In this document: positions 7,817 to 16,764 of the stretch, piece by piece
Layout: each line of letters opens with the position of its first letter
Numbering within the stretch: position 1 is the first letter of the stretch
Origin: Oceanobacillus salinisoli
GTDB lineage: Bacteria > Bacillota > Bacilli > Bacillales > Amphibacillaceae
DNA: 64,000 nucleotides
Direction of reading: 5' to 3'
Assembly: GCF_009733865.1 (NCBI RefSeq)
Contig: NZ_WOFB01000015.1
Location: 108,889 to 172,888, forward strand
Translations under genes and position numbers: made by a program
The notes under the pieces: generated by a model
Told to the model about the DNA's origin: nothing
The model's database searches: none
The model's input: only the letters and a program-made list of their open reading frames with translations

Positions 7817-8974
7817 ATGCATTATTGCCCCTACTGCGGTACAGCAGTACGTGAAGACGAATACTATTGTGTTCAATGTGGAAAAAAATTACCTTCTGAT
7901 ATAGATGCACGATTTAAAAAGAAAAAACAAATTAATAAGTATTGGCTTCTTCCTCTTGCTGCCACTGTAATCATCATTGCACTTATTGGGCTTTCCCAGC
8001 TAATTTTACAAAATAAAACCGCACAGGCCAAGGAACTGTACACTGAGGGGGAGCAAGAACTATTGGATGGTAACTATGATCAGGCTATTCAATCATTGGA
8101 AAAAGCGTTGGAGCATAAAAAAGGATTTAAACAGGCTTCCATTACACTGGATTATATTTATCAGGCTATGGATACGGAAAAAACAGTTCAACATGCAGAA
8201 GAATTAGCTGGTAATAAACAATTTCAAGACGCCCTTTCCCTTTTAAATCAAGTAGAAAACGAGTTGAACCACTATAATGGACAAGCTGTTAATCAACTGA
8301 TTGACGATATTAAAAGTAAGCATGATTCGATAAAGATTGAACAGTTATATGATGAGTTAGATCAGGAACCGAATATTGACGAACTAAAAATTCTCTTATG
8401 GGATGCAGAGTCTATTGGGAAAGACGCCGAAGAAATTACAGATACTATACGGAACGAAATCATTGATTATTCTTTTTCAAAAGCGAGTGAACTTATAAGC
8501 GAAAAACAATTCACAGAGGCTTATCTGTTTGTTGAAGATGCACTAAAATATGCACCAGACTCCGAGAAATTAAACAGCTTAAAAACCACCATTGACAAAG
8601 AAAGAACAACCTTTGAAACTGCGCAGCAGCAAAGGATTGAGCAAGCCATGAATATAGCACAAGCGGACCAGGAATTAAATGAGACAAATGCGATAGAACT
8701 AACTTCTTCCGGGATTGAAATAGATAACAATGGAAATTTAGTTGTCAAGGGTGAAGTAGAAAGCGTTGCGACCATTCCTATTCACTCTATTTTAGTAGAG
8801 TACTCTCTTCTGGGAGATAACGAGAAGGAAATACTGTCAAACGAGGTATTTGTCTATCCAGATACACTCTATCCTGATGAAAGCGGAAAATTTGAATTCA
8901 CCCACTACGATTTAAACGTAAAGAAGGAACAGATGAAGCTTAAAGTTGACAAAATAACATGGTATACCGATTAA
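7817..8974 (+). CDS. Membrane zinc-ribbon/TPR-like protein
   Basis: A 385-residue protein. Residues 1-22 form a zinc ribbon (CPYCG...CVQCG), then a basic linker (RFKKKKQINK), one membrane helix (about 39-58), and an external region of helical repeats resembling TPRs (ELYTEGEQELLDGNYDQAIQSLEKAL and two weaker copies), ending in a beta-rich domain (about 300-385). The start at 7817 has TGGAGGTG upstream; a longer frame reaching back into the repeat is spurious. The next gene, 23 bases on, encodes a membrane-anchored trypsin-like protease, so a joint role in envelope stress or protein turnover is inferred. No characterised orthologue is known to me. Confidence 0.75.
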   Translation: MHYCPYCGTAVREDEYYCVQCGKKLPSDIDARFKKKKQINKYWLLPLAATVIIIALIGLSQLILQNKTAQAKELYTEGEQELLDGNYDQAIQSLEKALEHKKGFKQASITLDYIYQAMDTEKTVQHAEELAGNKQFQDALSLLNQVENELNHYNGQAVNQLIDDIKSKHDSIKIEQLYDELDQEPNIDELKILLWDAESIGKDAEEITDTIRNEIIDYSFSKASELISEKQFTEAYLFVEDALKYAPDSEKLNSLKTTIDKERTTFETAQQQRIEQAMNIAQADQELNETNAIELTSSGIEIDNNGNLVVKGEVESVATIPIHSILVEYSLLGDNEKEILSNEVFVYPDTLYPDESGKFEFTHYDLNVKKEQMKLKVDKITWYTD

Positions 8975-8997
8975 GGCATCCAAAGAGGTGAGCCAAG

Positions 8998-10134
8998 ATG
9001 CAAAAAAGATACCCTCCTATTATAGTTACCACCATCATCGTAATCATTGGTATTATTGCAATAATTATGGTTTATAACAAATGGAGTGTACAAGAAATTA
9101 CAATGAATAACCCTGTCGTAAGTAAGGTCACAGCAGATGATGACAGATTAAATTTAAAATCGATTATTCATGAAGCAGAAAAAAGCGTTATTCAAATTGA
9201 AGGTCAAAATGAATTCAGTTCCATAACGGGATCGGGATTTCTTTATAACAATAAAGGAGATATTATAACGAATGCTCATGTTATCCAAAATGCTGATGTC
9301 ATTAATGTTCGGACCGCAAATGCTAGACTTTATCCTGCTGCTGTAGTAGGTGTTAGTGATGAGATTGATATTGCTGTTATTCGAGTACCACAATTAGCAA
9401 GTGAAAATTCTTTACCGATTCAAAAAGAAGACTTTGCTGATATAGGTGACGAAGTGATTGCACTGGGAAGTCCGCACGGCTTTCAAAATACGGTTACGCT
9501 CGGAATTATTTCAGGTACGGACAGAAATTTCTCAGTGGATGGTTTTGATTATTCCAATGTATACCAGATTTCCGCTCAAATCACCCACGGAAATAGCGGT
9601 GGTCCGCTAATAAAACGGGAAACTGGAGAAATCATTGGAATCAATTCGGTTGGCACACAGGATGGTACAATTGGTTTTAGCATCCCTATTGTTGAGGTAA
9701 TTGATCAAATTGAACAATGGTCAAATGAAGCGCAAAATGATCAATTGCACTTTTATAGTACTTCAGACATCATTGATACACAAAAGCCAGACCTTTTTAT
9801 TGAAGATGCAGAATACCTGGTAAATTACTTCCTGGACAGTATTGCAATCCGAGATTATATTAATGCCTACACCCTATTAGGCAGTTCCCTGCAACAGGAA
9901 ACATCCTATGCAGATTTTCGCGATATATATGTAAACATAATTGGTATTGATTACTCTAATACAGATAGTACTGCAATCGATGATGATTACATTCAAACCG
10001 ACATAGAAATTACAGTAGAAAAAAGACAGGAAAAAGATCAGGAAACAGTAACAGAGACGTTCCCACTAAGTTTTGACATTGGATATGAAAATGACCAATT
10101 AAAAATCCTTAAAATTAGAGAACTGGATCATTAA
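8998..10134 (+). CDS. Membrane-anchored HtrA-like serine protease without PDZ
   Basis: A 378-residue protein with an N-terminal membrane anchor (about residues 7-26) and an extracellular trypsin-like domain. The catalytic triad is visible: His94 in TNAHVI, Asp124 in EIDIAVIRV and Ser200 in HGNSGGPL. After the protease domain (ending near 240) there is no PDZ domain; residues ~262-376 look like an NTF2-like fold (a YLVNYFLDSIAIRDY helix, then strands). Substrate unknown. It is co-transcribed with the zinc-ribbon/TPR gene 23 bases upstream (AGAGGTGAG site), suggesting a regulator-protease pair. A terminator follows at 10240. Confidence 0.82.
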   Translation: MQKRYPPIIVTTIIVIIGIIAIIMVYNKWSVQEITMNNPVVSKVTADDDRLNLKSIIHEAEKSVIQIEGQNEFSSITGSGFLYNNKGDIITNAHVIQNADVINVRTANARLYPAAVVGVSDEIDIAVIRVPQLASENSLPIQKEDFADIGDEVIALGSPHGFQNTVTLGIISGTDRNFSVDGFDYSNVYQISAQITHGNSGGPLIKRETGEIIGINSVGTQDGTIGFSIPIVEVIDQIEQWSNEAQNDQLHFYSTSDIIDTQKPDLFIEDAEYLVNYFLDSIAIRDYINAYTLLGSSLQQETSYADFRDIYVNIIGIDYSNTDSTAIDDDYIQTDIEITVEKRQEKDQETVTETFPLSFDIGYENDQLKILKIRELDH

Positions 10135-10239
10135 TAGATTAAATGGTTTTACCTTCATCCACCGACTGTTAGAACTACAAAGGCCATAACATAAGGCCCT
10201 AAACAAAATCAGATGTTTGCTGGTTGTTTATCCCATGAT

Positions 10240-10271
10240 AAAATGCCATTCAGTTTTTGGATGGCATTTTT
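10240..10271 (+). terminator. Terminator after the HtrA-like gene
   Basis: ATGCCAT...ATGGCAT stem followed by TTTTT. Confidence 0.75.
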
Positions 10272-10277
10272 CATGTT

Positions 10278-10366
10278 AGAAAAAAATCGCATTTGCCTCG
10301 TCTTTTAGGGAATGTCGAAGTTTCCTTTATACTTGTACTTAGCACCCTAAAATTTTACTGCGTGGA
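10278..10366 (+). repeat. Hairpin-plus-tail repeat, copy A (degenerate)
   Basis: GCATTTGCCTCGTC...GGGAATGTCGAAG followed by TTATACTTGTACTTAGCACCCTAAAATTTTA matches the hairpin and tail of the copies at 63556 and 41416, with the stem partly decayed. Together with a terminator this accounts for most of the 10135-10495 gap. Confidence 0.6.
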
Positions 10367-10440
10367 TAACTATATCACCAATTTTTTCACTTCCTAACAT
10401 GCAAATGAATCATTATCACGATACTGGGCCAAACGTCCAA

Positions 10441-10467
10441 ACACTTTAAGTTACGCTACATATTGTA
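10441..10467 (+). promoter_or_regulatory. Sigma-K-like promoter for the yjcZ-type gene
   Basis: AC at 10441-10442, a 16-base spacer and CATATTGTA at 10459-10467 match the sigma-K consensus (AC, N16-17, CATANNNTA). The start codon is about 30 bases downstream, a sensible leader length. Confidence 0.55.
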
Positions 10468-10495
10468 TTATTGAAACATTTTGGGAGGTGAAAGC

Positions 10496-10615
10496 ATGGG
10501 CTATTGTGGAGGCTACGGATACGGCTATGGCGGCTATGGCTATGGCGCAAACTTTGCGTTAATTGTTGTGCTTTTCATTCTTTTAATTATTGTAGGCGCA
10601 GCATTTTATTATTAA
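10496..10615 (+). CDS. YjcZ-family sporulation peptide
   Basis: A 39-residue protein: a Gly/Tyr-rich head ([17 protein letters not shown]) followed by one hydrophobic helix ([18 protein letters not shown]) and a YY end. This is the YjcZ/SscA-type layout of tiny sporulation proteins found across Bacillaceae, some linked to coat assembly. GGGAGGTGAA precedes the ATG, a sigma-K-like promoter lies upstream and a perfect terminator follows. A paralogue with the same helix sits at 59214. Confidence 0.85.
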   Translation: MGYCGGYGYGYGGYGYGANFALIVVLFILLIIVGAAFYY

Positions 10616-10623
10616 ATGAATGC

Positions 10624-10664
10624 AAATAGCTTGTGCTATGAGCTCATAGCACAAGCTATTTTTA
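10624..10664. terminator. Perfect palindromic terminator
   Basis: AAATAGCTTGTGCTATGAG and its exact complement form a stem of about 17 pairs ending in TTTTT. It can work in both directions, so it may also end the convergent GGDEF-EAL gene. Confidence 0.85.
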
Positions 10665-10699
10665 TGAAGGAATCTTCCATAGTGCGGATTTACGGACAG

Positions 10700-12328
10700 T
10701 TAAGCACGTGATAAAGATGTCAGTAAAAAAGAACATTCAGCAGATGGCAATGGTTTACTAAAATAAAAACCTTGTATTTCATCACATTTTTCACTTTCCA
10801 AAAACTGTACTTGTTCCTCTGTTTCGACACCTTCCGCGATAACTTTCATATTTAATGAGTGTGACATCCTTATAATGGATTTTACAATTGCCTTATTATG
10901 ATAAGGATTTTCATTCATGAACATCTTGTCAATCTTTAATTTATTTACTGGAAAAAGGCTTAAATATTTAAGCGAAGAATAACCTGTACCAAAATCATCA
11001 ATGGAGACTTGTACCCCTAACTCACGAAGCCCTTTCAACGTTTCTAAGATTGATTCTTCATTGGACATGGCCATACTTTCTGTTATTTCCAAATCCAGGT
11101 ATTTTGGAGCCAAATTTGCTTCCATTAATATATCCTTTACTTTTTCCACTAAATGTTTCTGATGAAATTGCCTTGCAGACAAATTGACACTTACCGTAAT
11201 TGGGGAAAAACCTTGATCCTGCCATTGCTTATTTTGCCTGCAAGCCTCTTTTATTACCCAATCTCCAATATCGATAATCAATCCTGTTTTTTCAGCTAAC
11301 GGAATAAACTCCAACGGCGAAATGTATCCTAATTTAGGATGTTTCCAGCGTAGCAATGCTTCCATTCCAATTAATTTATTCGTATGGATGCTTTTCTGTG
11401 GTTGATAATGCAGTTCAAACTGCCCTTCTTTTAGAGCCTTTCGCAAATTATTTTCCATAAATAGCATCTTTTTAAAATTTTCCGAGATGGATCGATCAAA
11501 TAAACGATAATTGTTCCGATTCTCTCCTTTAATCGCATACATTGCTGAATCGGCATGTTTCATTAAATCGATTGGAGTTAGACCGTTCTCTGGAAATATA
11601 CTAATTCCAATACTAACCGAAACATAAATTTCGTTCCCATCGATATTAATAGGTTTTTCAAATTCTTTAATCAGTTTTTTTGCTAAGTTTTCTGCTTCAT
11701 CCTTATCCGACAAGGTGTTTTTTAAGATAATAAACTCATCTCCACCATTTCTTGCTATAAACGTATCAATCTGCAGAAATGATTTAAAACGAGCACCACA
11801 TGCTTTTAGTAGCTTATTCCCGAATGTATATCCAAAGGTATCATTGATTTCCTTAAAATGATTTAAATCAATGAAAAATACAGCAAGTAATCCATCATTT
11901 TTTTTAGCGGTTGTGATCGCCTCTGACAACATTTTCATAAAAAAATTCTGATTCGGCAAATCTGTTGTTTCATCATAATAGGCCATATATTCCACTCTTT
12001 TTTCATTCTCTCTCTTCTTGGTAATGTCCTCTATTCCATTCATAATTAAACAAAATACTGTTTCTGTAATCTTTACCGTTTTTACTTCTATCAGCCTAGG
12101 GGGGGTACTCTTCAGTTCTACAAGCGTTCGACCTGCTTTGGGATTGGTTACAAATGGAAAATCAATATATGCTCCAATCGACTGATGTAAATCCCCTGTA
12201 TTCAATAATCGAAATGCTTTTTCATTCCCTTTTATAATTACTTTCTCCGTATTTACAAAAAGAATAGCATCACTTAAATTGGATAGTACCTGCTCTGTAA
12301 AAGGCAGTTCAATTACTTTATCTGACAT
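10700..12328 (-). CDS. PAS-GGDEF-EAL cyclic di-GMP enzyme
   Basis: A 542-residue cytoplasmic protein: a PAS-like N-terminus (about 1-110), GGDEF domain (about 120-280, intact GGDEF) and EAL domain (about 295-540). The phosphodiesterase residues are present: EALLRW, the Asn of NLSARQF, Glu of ITES, DDFGTGYSSL, KIDK, EGVE and QGF. I see no RxxD inhibitory site ahead of GGDEF. Both synthesis and breakdown of c-di-GMP are possible; phosphodiesterase activity looks likely. The frame extends to ATG 12352, overlapping the ktr stop as TAATG, but GAGGGGGG fits ATG 12328. Translational coupling with the K+ transporter gene is likely. Confidence 0.87.
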   Translation of the reverse strand: MSDKVIELPFTEQVLSNLSDAILFVNTEKVIIKGNEKAFRLLNTGDLHQSIGAYIDFPFVTNPKAGRTLVELKSTPPRLIEVKTVKITETVFCLIMNGIEDITKKRENEKRVEYMAYYDETTDLPNQNFFMKMLSEAITTAKKNDGLLAVFFIDLNHFKEINDTFGYTFGNKLLKACGARFKSFLQIDTFIARNGGDEFIILKNTLSDKDEAENLAKKLIKEFEKPINIDGNEIYVSVSIGISIFPENGLTPIDLMKHADSAMYAIKGENRNNYRLFDRSISENFKKMLFMENNLRKALKEGQFELHYQPQKSIHTNKLIGMEALLRWKHPKLGYISPLEFIPLAEKTGLIIDIGDWVIKEACRQNKQWQDQGFSPITVSVNLSARQFHQKHLVEKVKDILMEANLAPKYLDLEITESMAMSNEESILETLKGLRELGVQVSIDDFGTGYSSLKYLSLFPVNKLKIDKMFMNENPYHNKAIVKSIIRMSHSLNMKVIAEGVETEEQVQFLESEKCDEIQGFYFSKPLPSAECSFLLTSLSRA

Positions 12329-12351
12329 ATAAATTCCCCCCTCGTCCCCCA

Positions 12352-13716
12352 TTAACCAATAATAATTTTTTCTTTTGGATAATGAAAATTACCATTTTTA
12401 GTATTTGACTTAAATATTAATAAAAATGTTAAAATACCTATCCTGCCAATGAACATTAAAATCATAAGAATGACTTTACTTGTCGTACTTAAGTCTGCAG
12501 TGATTCCCAGAGATAAACCAACCGTTCCAAATGCTGAGGTTACTTCAAATAAAACTTCCATAAACGAAAATGGCTCTAACCTGGATATGGACAGGATAGA
12601 AATAAACAATATAAAACCCGCCATTAAAGTCACTGTAACGGCTTTTGCCAAATCTTCTTCATAAATTTCCCTGTTGAAAATTCGAATGTTATTCTTCCCG
12701 CGGGCATATGTAATAATATAAATGACGACTAACGCAAATGTTGTTGTCCTTATTCCACCTCCAGCACTGCTTGGCGAAGCTCCAATAAACATCAATAAGG
12801 ACATAAAAAGATGATTTTCTTCTGTAAGTTGATTGACATCCATCGTGGAAAGTCCACCACTTCTTGTTGTTACAGATTGGAATAGCGAATAAAAGAAGGA
12901 CTCATGCCAACTCTTGCCTGAAAAAAAGTAATTCCTGTCTAATAGAAAAATACCTATTGCTCCTACCACAACTAAAATAAAGAATGTAAGTGATGTTACC
13001 TTCGTAAATAAACTAAACCTCTGTGTTCTTCTAAAATCTTTTTTAACAAAGATATATTCCTTTACTTCAATTAGTACCGGAAAACCTATCGCTCCGAAAA
13101 TAATAAGTAAAATATTGATAAATTGAACAAAGTAATCATGACTAAACGGCTTTAATGATTCACCAGTGATATCAAATCCACCATTTGTAATGGCACTGAT
13201 TGTTCCAAAGAATCCATGGAGATAGGCTTCTCTTGCTGTTTGAAAATATTGCAGAAAGTAAGTTCCAAGCACAAGAAATCCAATCATTTCGATTATCAGC
13301 AGGACATATATAATTTGTTTAATAAGACGAACCATTCCCTGGAAACTGGTTTGATTCTGATCCGTCATAATTAACCGTCTTTCTTTTAAACCTATTTTCT
13401 TTCCAATTAACAGCCATATTAATGTTCCAATTGCCATGACACCTACTGCGCCAAATTGCAAAATAATGGCCAAAATAATAATGCCAGTTGTATTCAATGT
13501 ATCTGCAACGGTTATCGTACTAAGCCCTGTCACACTCACCGCACTAACTGCAGTAAATAAAATGTCAATAAACGGAATGTCTACTCCGTCTTTATGTGCT
13601 GCCGGTAAAGAAAGCAGTACAGTCGCAATGGTTACAGCAAGGATATAAAAAATAAATAAAATTTGAACTGGTGATAACTTATTCACCCATTTAACTTTTG
13701 AATAATATAATTTCAT
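12352..13716 (-). CDS. KtrB/KtrD-type potassium uptake channel subunit
   Basis: A 454-residue TrkH/KtrB-family protein with four membrane-pore-membrane repeats. The filter segments are visible in order: VTGLS, TNGGFD, TTRSGGLS and FGTVGLS, each with its key glycine. KtrB/D imports K+ with Na+ dependence and needs a cytosolic KtrA/C RCK subunit, which is not encoded beside it; KtrD in B. subtilis is likewise separate from KtrC. ATG 13716 follows TAGGAGTT. The stop overlaps an in-frame upstream ATG of the GGDEF-EAL gene, so the two form one unit. No c-di-AMP riboswitch was seen upstream. Confidence 0.87.
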   Translation of the reverse strand: MKLYYSKVKWVNKLSPVQILFIFYILAVTIATVLLSLPAAHKDGVDIPFIDILFTAVSAVSVTGLSTITVADTLNTTGIIILAIILQFGAVGVMAIGTLIWLLIGKKIGLKERRLIMTDQNQTSFQGMVRLIKQIIYVLLIIEMIGFLVLGTYFLQYFQTAREAYLHGFFGTISAITNGGFDITGESLKPFSHDYFVQFINILLIIFGAIGFPVLIEVKEYIFVKKDFRRTQRFSLFTKVTSLTFFILVVVGAIGIFLLDRNYFFSGKSWHESFFYSLFQSVTTRSGGLSTMDVNQLTEENHLFMSLLMFIGASPSSAGGGIRTTTFALVVIYIITYARGKNNIRIFNREIYEEDLAKAVTVTLMAGFILFISILSISRLEPFSFMEVLFEVTSAFGTVGLSLGITADLSTTSKVILMILMFIGRIGILTFLLIFKSNTKNGNFHYPKEKIIIG

Positions 13717-13818
13717 GATGAACTCCTAATATGTTGTTAGCCTACTTGGTTGTTACAGGTTAGATTTTAACACAAATGACTGTATTACTGTGTGTTAAGC
13801 TTTTCAAAACGATGATTC

Positions 13819-14142
13819 TTATGTTCCGCTCTTATTATCAATCTCCCCTTTAAATAATACATTTATGTCCGTTCCAATATCATTAATCCCAATAATACTT
13901 GATTTAAACACTACAGGGTCATTTTCTGTTTTAGTTATCTTAACTTGTATCATCAATTCATTTTCTTCCTTCAGTTTTTCAAAAAACGCTTTACATTGCT
14001 TGCTCACATAAGCTTCGATTAACCACTGATTTGGATATAAATCATCTTCTCTGTTAATAATCAACCCATCCAATAAAGGAATATCCTGCTGTCTTTCATC
14101 CACACTTAAAATTTTTAGCATGATTAACTTAAATGTCTTCAC
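13819..14142 (-). CDS. ywpF: YwpF-like protein
   Basis: A 107-residue soluble protein. The opening MKTFKLIMLKIL and the DGLIINREDD...WLIEAYV core match the YwpF family of Bacillales as I remember it; the function is unknown. The start is a GTG at 14142 behind GGAGATG. It is divergent from the lipoprotein gene at 14319 and has no obvious partner. Confidence 0.68.
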   Translation of the reverse strand: MKTFKLIMLKILSVDERQQDIPLLDGLIINREDDLYPNQWLIEAYVSKQCKAFFEKLKEENELMIQVKITKTENDPVVFKSSIIGINDIGTDINVLFKGEIDNKSGT

Positions 14143-14318
14143 ACCGATTCATCTCCAAACTTTTTATAACTTACTTAATTAGAGTCTACCAAAAAAATAA
14201 GCTGAAAAACATACGAATTGTTTATAGAAACTGTTATTATATTAATATAAGCATCGTATCTGATATTATTGTATAATTTATCTGTTTCTAACAACAAATT
14301 ATATAGGAGCGTTTTTTT

Positions 14319-15056
14319 ATGAAAAAGCGATTGGCTTTAATCATATTTGTAATACTTCTGTCCGGATGTTCGGAAACAACAGATCAGCCGGTCATTGAAA
14401 AAGCAGAAGATACACAATATATGGAACAGACGGAACCAGTGATTGTGGAAGAGGTTATTGATGAAGAAGAAATGAATGAATTTATTGAATTTCAAGTTGA
14501 CGAGGAAATATTAAGATTAAATTTGAAAGCAGTACCAATATTAAATGAATATTTATCTGGAGTTAATAATCTTTCTCAAGCAGTAAAACAAATGGGAATT
14601 GAAAAATTGCCTATTGAAGGACAGGAGATTTACTTGATCGAGTTTTCATGTACGAACGATTTATGCTCTTACTTACTAATTAACCAGGAAAAAGACAAGC
14701 AATCTTATCTTGTTGCAGACTTAGCCAAATTTGAAAATGTATTTCCATCACCTAGTGAAACAAACATTATTTTGCAGTTTAGTCGAACAGTATCCACACA
14801 CTTTCCGCTCGTACACCACATTATTGTAGTTAATGTAGAGTCCTGGTCCACTCTGCCATTAGAAAATGAAATGAGCGACACTGATATTTTACATTATACA
14901 TGGCCGTTTCAAACGATTGAGTGGATGGATGAGGAAAATATATCCATTACCATACCTGATACAGTCAATTTAAATGATGAGAACACTGCTGCATTAGATG
15001 AAACCGAGCTAAATAAAACAACAACAATAAAATTACATGTTCAACAAAACAAATAA
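14319..15056 (+). CDS. Lipoprotein of unknown function
   Basis: A 245-residue protein with a lipoprotein signal (KKRLALIIFVILLSGC, Cys17), an acidic linker (about 20-60) rich in Glu/Asp, and a globular part containing a Cys pair in EFSCTNDLCSYLLI. It should be anchored outside the membrane. I do not recognise the family. TAGGAGCG precedes the ATG. The stop overlaps the ribosome site of the nitroreductase gene 13 bases later, so co-transcription is likely. Confidence 0.7.
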   Translation: MKKRLALIIFVILLSGCSETTDQPVIEKAEDTQYMEQTEPVIVEEVIDEEEMNEFIEFQVDEEILRLNLKAVPILNEYLSGVNNLSQAVKQMGIEKLPIEGQEIYLIEFSCTNDLCSYLLINQEKDKQSYLVADLAKFENVFPSPSETNIILQFSRTVSTHFPLVHHIIVVNVESWSTLPLENEMSDTDILHYTWPFQTIEWMDEENISITIPDTVNLNDENTAALDETELNKTTTIKLHVQQNK

Positions 15057-15069
15057 AGGAGCTTATAAA

Positions 15070-15816
15070 ATGAACAAGACTATTGATACCATTTTAAGTC
15101 ATCGTTCCATTCGGAAATTTAAAGAAGAAAAATTAACAACAGAACAAATACATCTGCTGGTTAAAGCCGCACAACAAGCATCCACCTCCAGTTATGTCAT
15201 GGCATATACTATAATCGGTATAAATGGCATGGAAACGAAAGAAGAATTAAGAAATATCTCCGGTCATCCACATGTTACAAATAATGGGCATTTATTTATC
15301 TTTTGCGCTGACCTGCATCGTGTCCAGCTAATTTGTTCAGAGAAGGAAAAACAGCAAATGCAGGAGAGCATTGAAAGCACAGAACAATTCATTGTTAGTA
15401 CAATTGACGCTGCCTTAGCTGCACAAAACTTATCGATAGCAGCTGAATCTATGGGGCTTGGCATCTGCTATCTTGGGAGTATGCGAAATGATATCCATCG
15501 AGTAAATGATTTGCTGCACCTTCCAGAACATGTCGTTCCTCTATTCGGTTTAGCTGTTGGTTATCCTGATCAGGAACCAGAAATCAAACCTCGCTTTCCA
15601 TTAGATGTAGTTTATCATGAAAATAAATATACAGAAGACGTAGAACAGCGGAAATTCCTTGCCGATTTTGATGAGGAACTAAAAGAATATTATCAAAACC
15701 GTTCTGAAAACCGACGTATAGATACTTGGAAAGAACAAATGATTCGAAAGTATAAAAAAGCACAACGTATGGATGTTTCAACGTTTGTCCAAAATAAAAA
15801 GCTTAATCGACGGTAA
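15070..15816 (+). CDS. NADPH-dependent FMN nitroreductase (NfrA-like)
   Basis: A 248-residue oxygen-insensitive nitroreductase/flavin reductase of the NfsA-FRP group. Features include SHRSIRKFKEEKL with the Arg pair that binds FMN phosphate, QQASTSSYVMAYT, AAQNLSIAAESMGLGICYLGSMRND and GLAVGYPDQEPEIKPRFP. Such enzymes reduce FMN, quinones or nitro compounds with NAD(P)H; B. subtilis NfrA1 is stress-induced. AAAGGAGC (about 15055-15062) supports ATG 15070 rather than the upstream in-frame ATG inside the lipoprotein gene. It lies in an operon with the preceding lipoprotein gene. Confidence 0.87.
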   Translation: MNKTIDTILSHRSIRKFKEEKLTTEQIHLLVKAAQQASTSSYVMAYTIIGINGMETKEELRNISGHPHVTNNGHLFIFCADLHRVQLICSEKEKQQMQESIESTEQFIVSTIDAALAAQNLSIAAESMGLGICYLGSMRNDIHRVNDLLHLPEHVVPLFGLAVGYPDQEPEIKPRFPLDVVYHENKYTEDVEQRKFLADFDEELKEYYQNRSENRRIDTWKEQMIRKYKKAQRMDVSTFVQNKKLNRR

Positions 15817-15833
15817 TGATATTTTAGCGTAAA

Positions 15834-16062
15834 TGGCTGGGACAAAATGGATTAGCTAAAGAAAAATCCGAACTAAAAATTCAACATTCTTCAGTTAGAA
15901 TTATAGTTCGGTTTTTTTCTTTTTACACGTTAGGAAAGTATAAAATTTTAACATGAAGAGGATTCGATGTAGTTAAAATTTTAATGTACCAAGTATAAGA
16001 AAAACTAACACATTCGCTTAAGGACGAGCGAATGCGAGTTTTTCTAATAAGGCCCTTGTGAC
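15834..16062 (-). repeat. Composite hairpin-plus-tail repeat, copy B
   Basis: On the minus strand this reads: hairpin (ACTCGCATTCGCTCGTCC...AGCGAATGTGTTAG with flanking GAAAAA/TTTTTC), tail (TTATACTTGGTACATTAAAATTTTA ... TTTATACTTTCCTAACGTG), then a second stem (AAACCGAACTATAATTC...TTTTTAGTTCGGATTTT) ending near CATTTTGTCCCAGCC. The same order appears at 41416-41646. It fills nearly the whole 15817-16126 gap. Confidence 0.75.
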
Positions 16063-16126
16063 ATAATCTTCTTTATCGTGAAATCATTCGCTTTTCGAAC
16101 AGAGTGTTTTTAGTAATGTCCCCCCC

Positions 16127-16567
16127 CTAATTGAACATTAATTCTTCTACATGTTCAATATTAACCAGTTCTCCATTTGCAAGGAATCTTGCTTTGACAT
16201 ATAAATTACTTTCCCCTGTTTCTGATATTGGTACAGTAACAGATTCCTGATAATAAATATTCCCAGTTCGCATCATCTTAGAGACTAAACTTCCTGTAAA
16301 ATCATGGTTTTTTTCATGTAACGAAAAAGAGACTAACGGCGTTTGGTGCTGTACCTCTATGGTTTGCTCTCCTATGTACTGCAGGGAGTGGTGCACCTCT
16401 ACCCCACTAGTAGCCCTTTCCACTTTCATATGCAAAATAAAATCATCCACTTTTTTTTCAGCTACCTTTTCCTCATCTAATCTAGGTGTACTGTCCTGAT
16501 TAGATATAAACAGAAAGCCTGTTAATACTAAACCTGCCCCAAATAACGTAAAAATCATTTTTTTCAA
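16127..16567 (-). CDS. Exported or membrane-anchored hypothetical protein
   Basis: A 146-residue protein with an N-terminal hydrophobic segment (MIFTLFGAGLVLTGFLFISN) that is a signal or anchor, then a beta-rich domain. The pattern of strands (HMKVERATSGVEVHHSLQYIG ... VSFSLHEKN) faintly recalls BsuPI-type inhibitor folds, but I cannot support that. The start is TTG 16567 with GGGAGGAATCG at good distance. It is divergent from the spoVA-type operon and might be linked to it only by position. Confidence 0.6.
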   Translation of the reverse strand: MKKMIFTLFGAGLVLTGFLFISNQDSTPRLDEEKVAEKKVDDFILHMKVERATSGVEVHHSLQYIGEQTIEVQHQTPLVSFSLHEKNHDFTGSLVSKMMRTGNIYYQESVTVPISETGESNLYVKARFLANGELVNIEHVEELMFN

Positions 16568-16686
16568 TCTCGATTCCTCCCAAAAAATCCCTATATATAA
16601 GACGAAGGAACCCCTTCAAATGTTTCAAAATTTTTATATTTTTATTTTGATTTTTTTACATCCGTGGAAACGAGTCACAAGGAAAA

Positions 16687-16715
16687 TAATAGTAGTATAT
16701 TTTGCCCTCATACAT
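16687..16715 (+). promoter_or_regulatory. Possible forespore promoter of the spoVA2mob-like operon
   Basis: TAATA, 17 bases, then CATACAT resembles a sigma-G promoter (GHATR, N17-18, CATNNTA) with two mismatches. It lies 50 bases before the first gene. spoVA operons are sigma-G controlled, so the location makes sense, but the match is weak. Confidence 0.3.
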
Positions 16716-16764
16716 CGAAAACTACACTTGAGTTGATTATGATGTAATTAAAGGAGGGGTCAAT

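Noticed and set aside
7615..7818. A 67-codon frame on the minus strand and a similar 72-codon frame at 33262-33480
   Set aside because: Both lie inside copies of the same intergenic repeat, have no ribosome site of their own, and their similarity comes from the repeat DNA; the two frames diverge where the repeats differ.
13717..13818. A c-di-AMP (ydaO) riboswitch before the ktr gene
   Set aside because: The gap is only about 100 bases and lacks the conserved motif blocks.
16127..16567. BsuPI-type protease inhibitor
   Set aside because: Only a vague strand pattern fits; no diagnostic motif could be seen.
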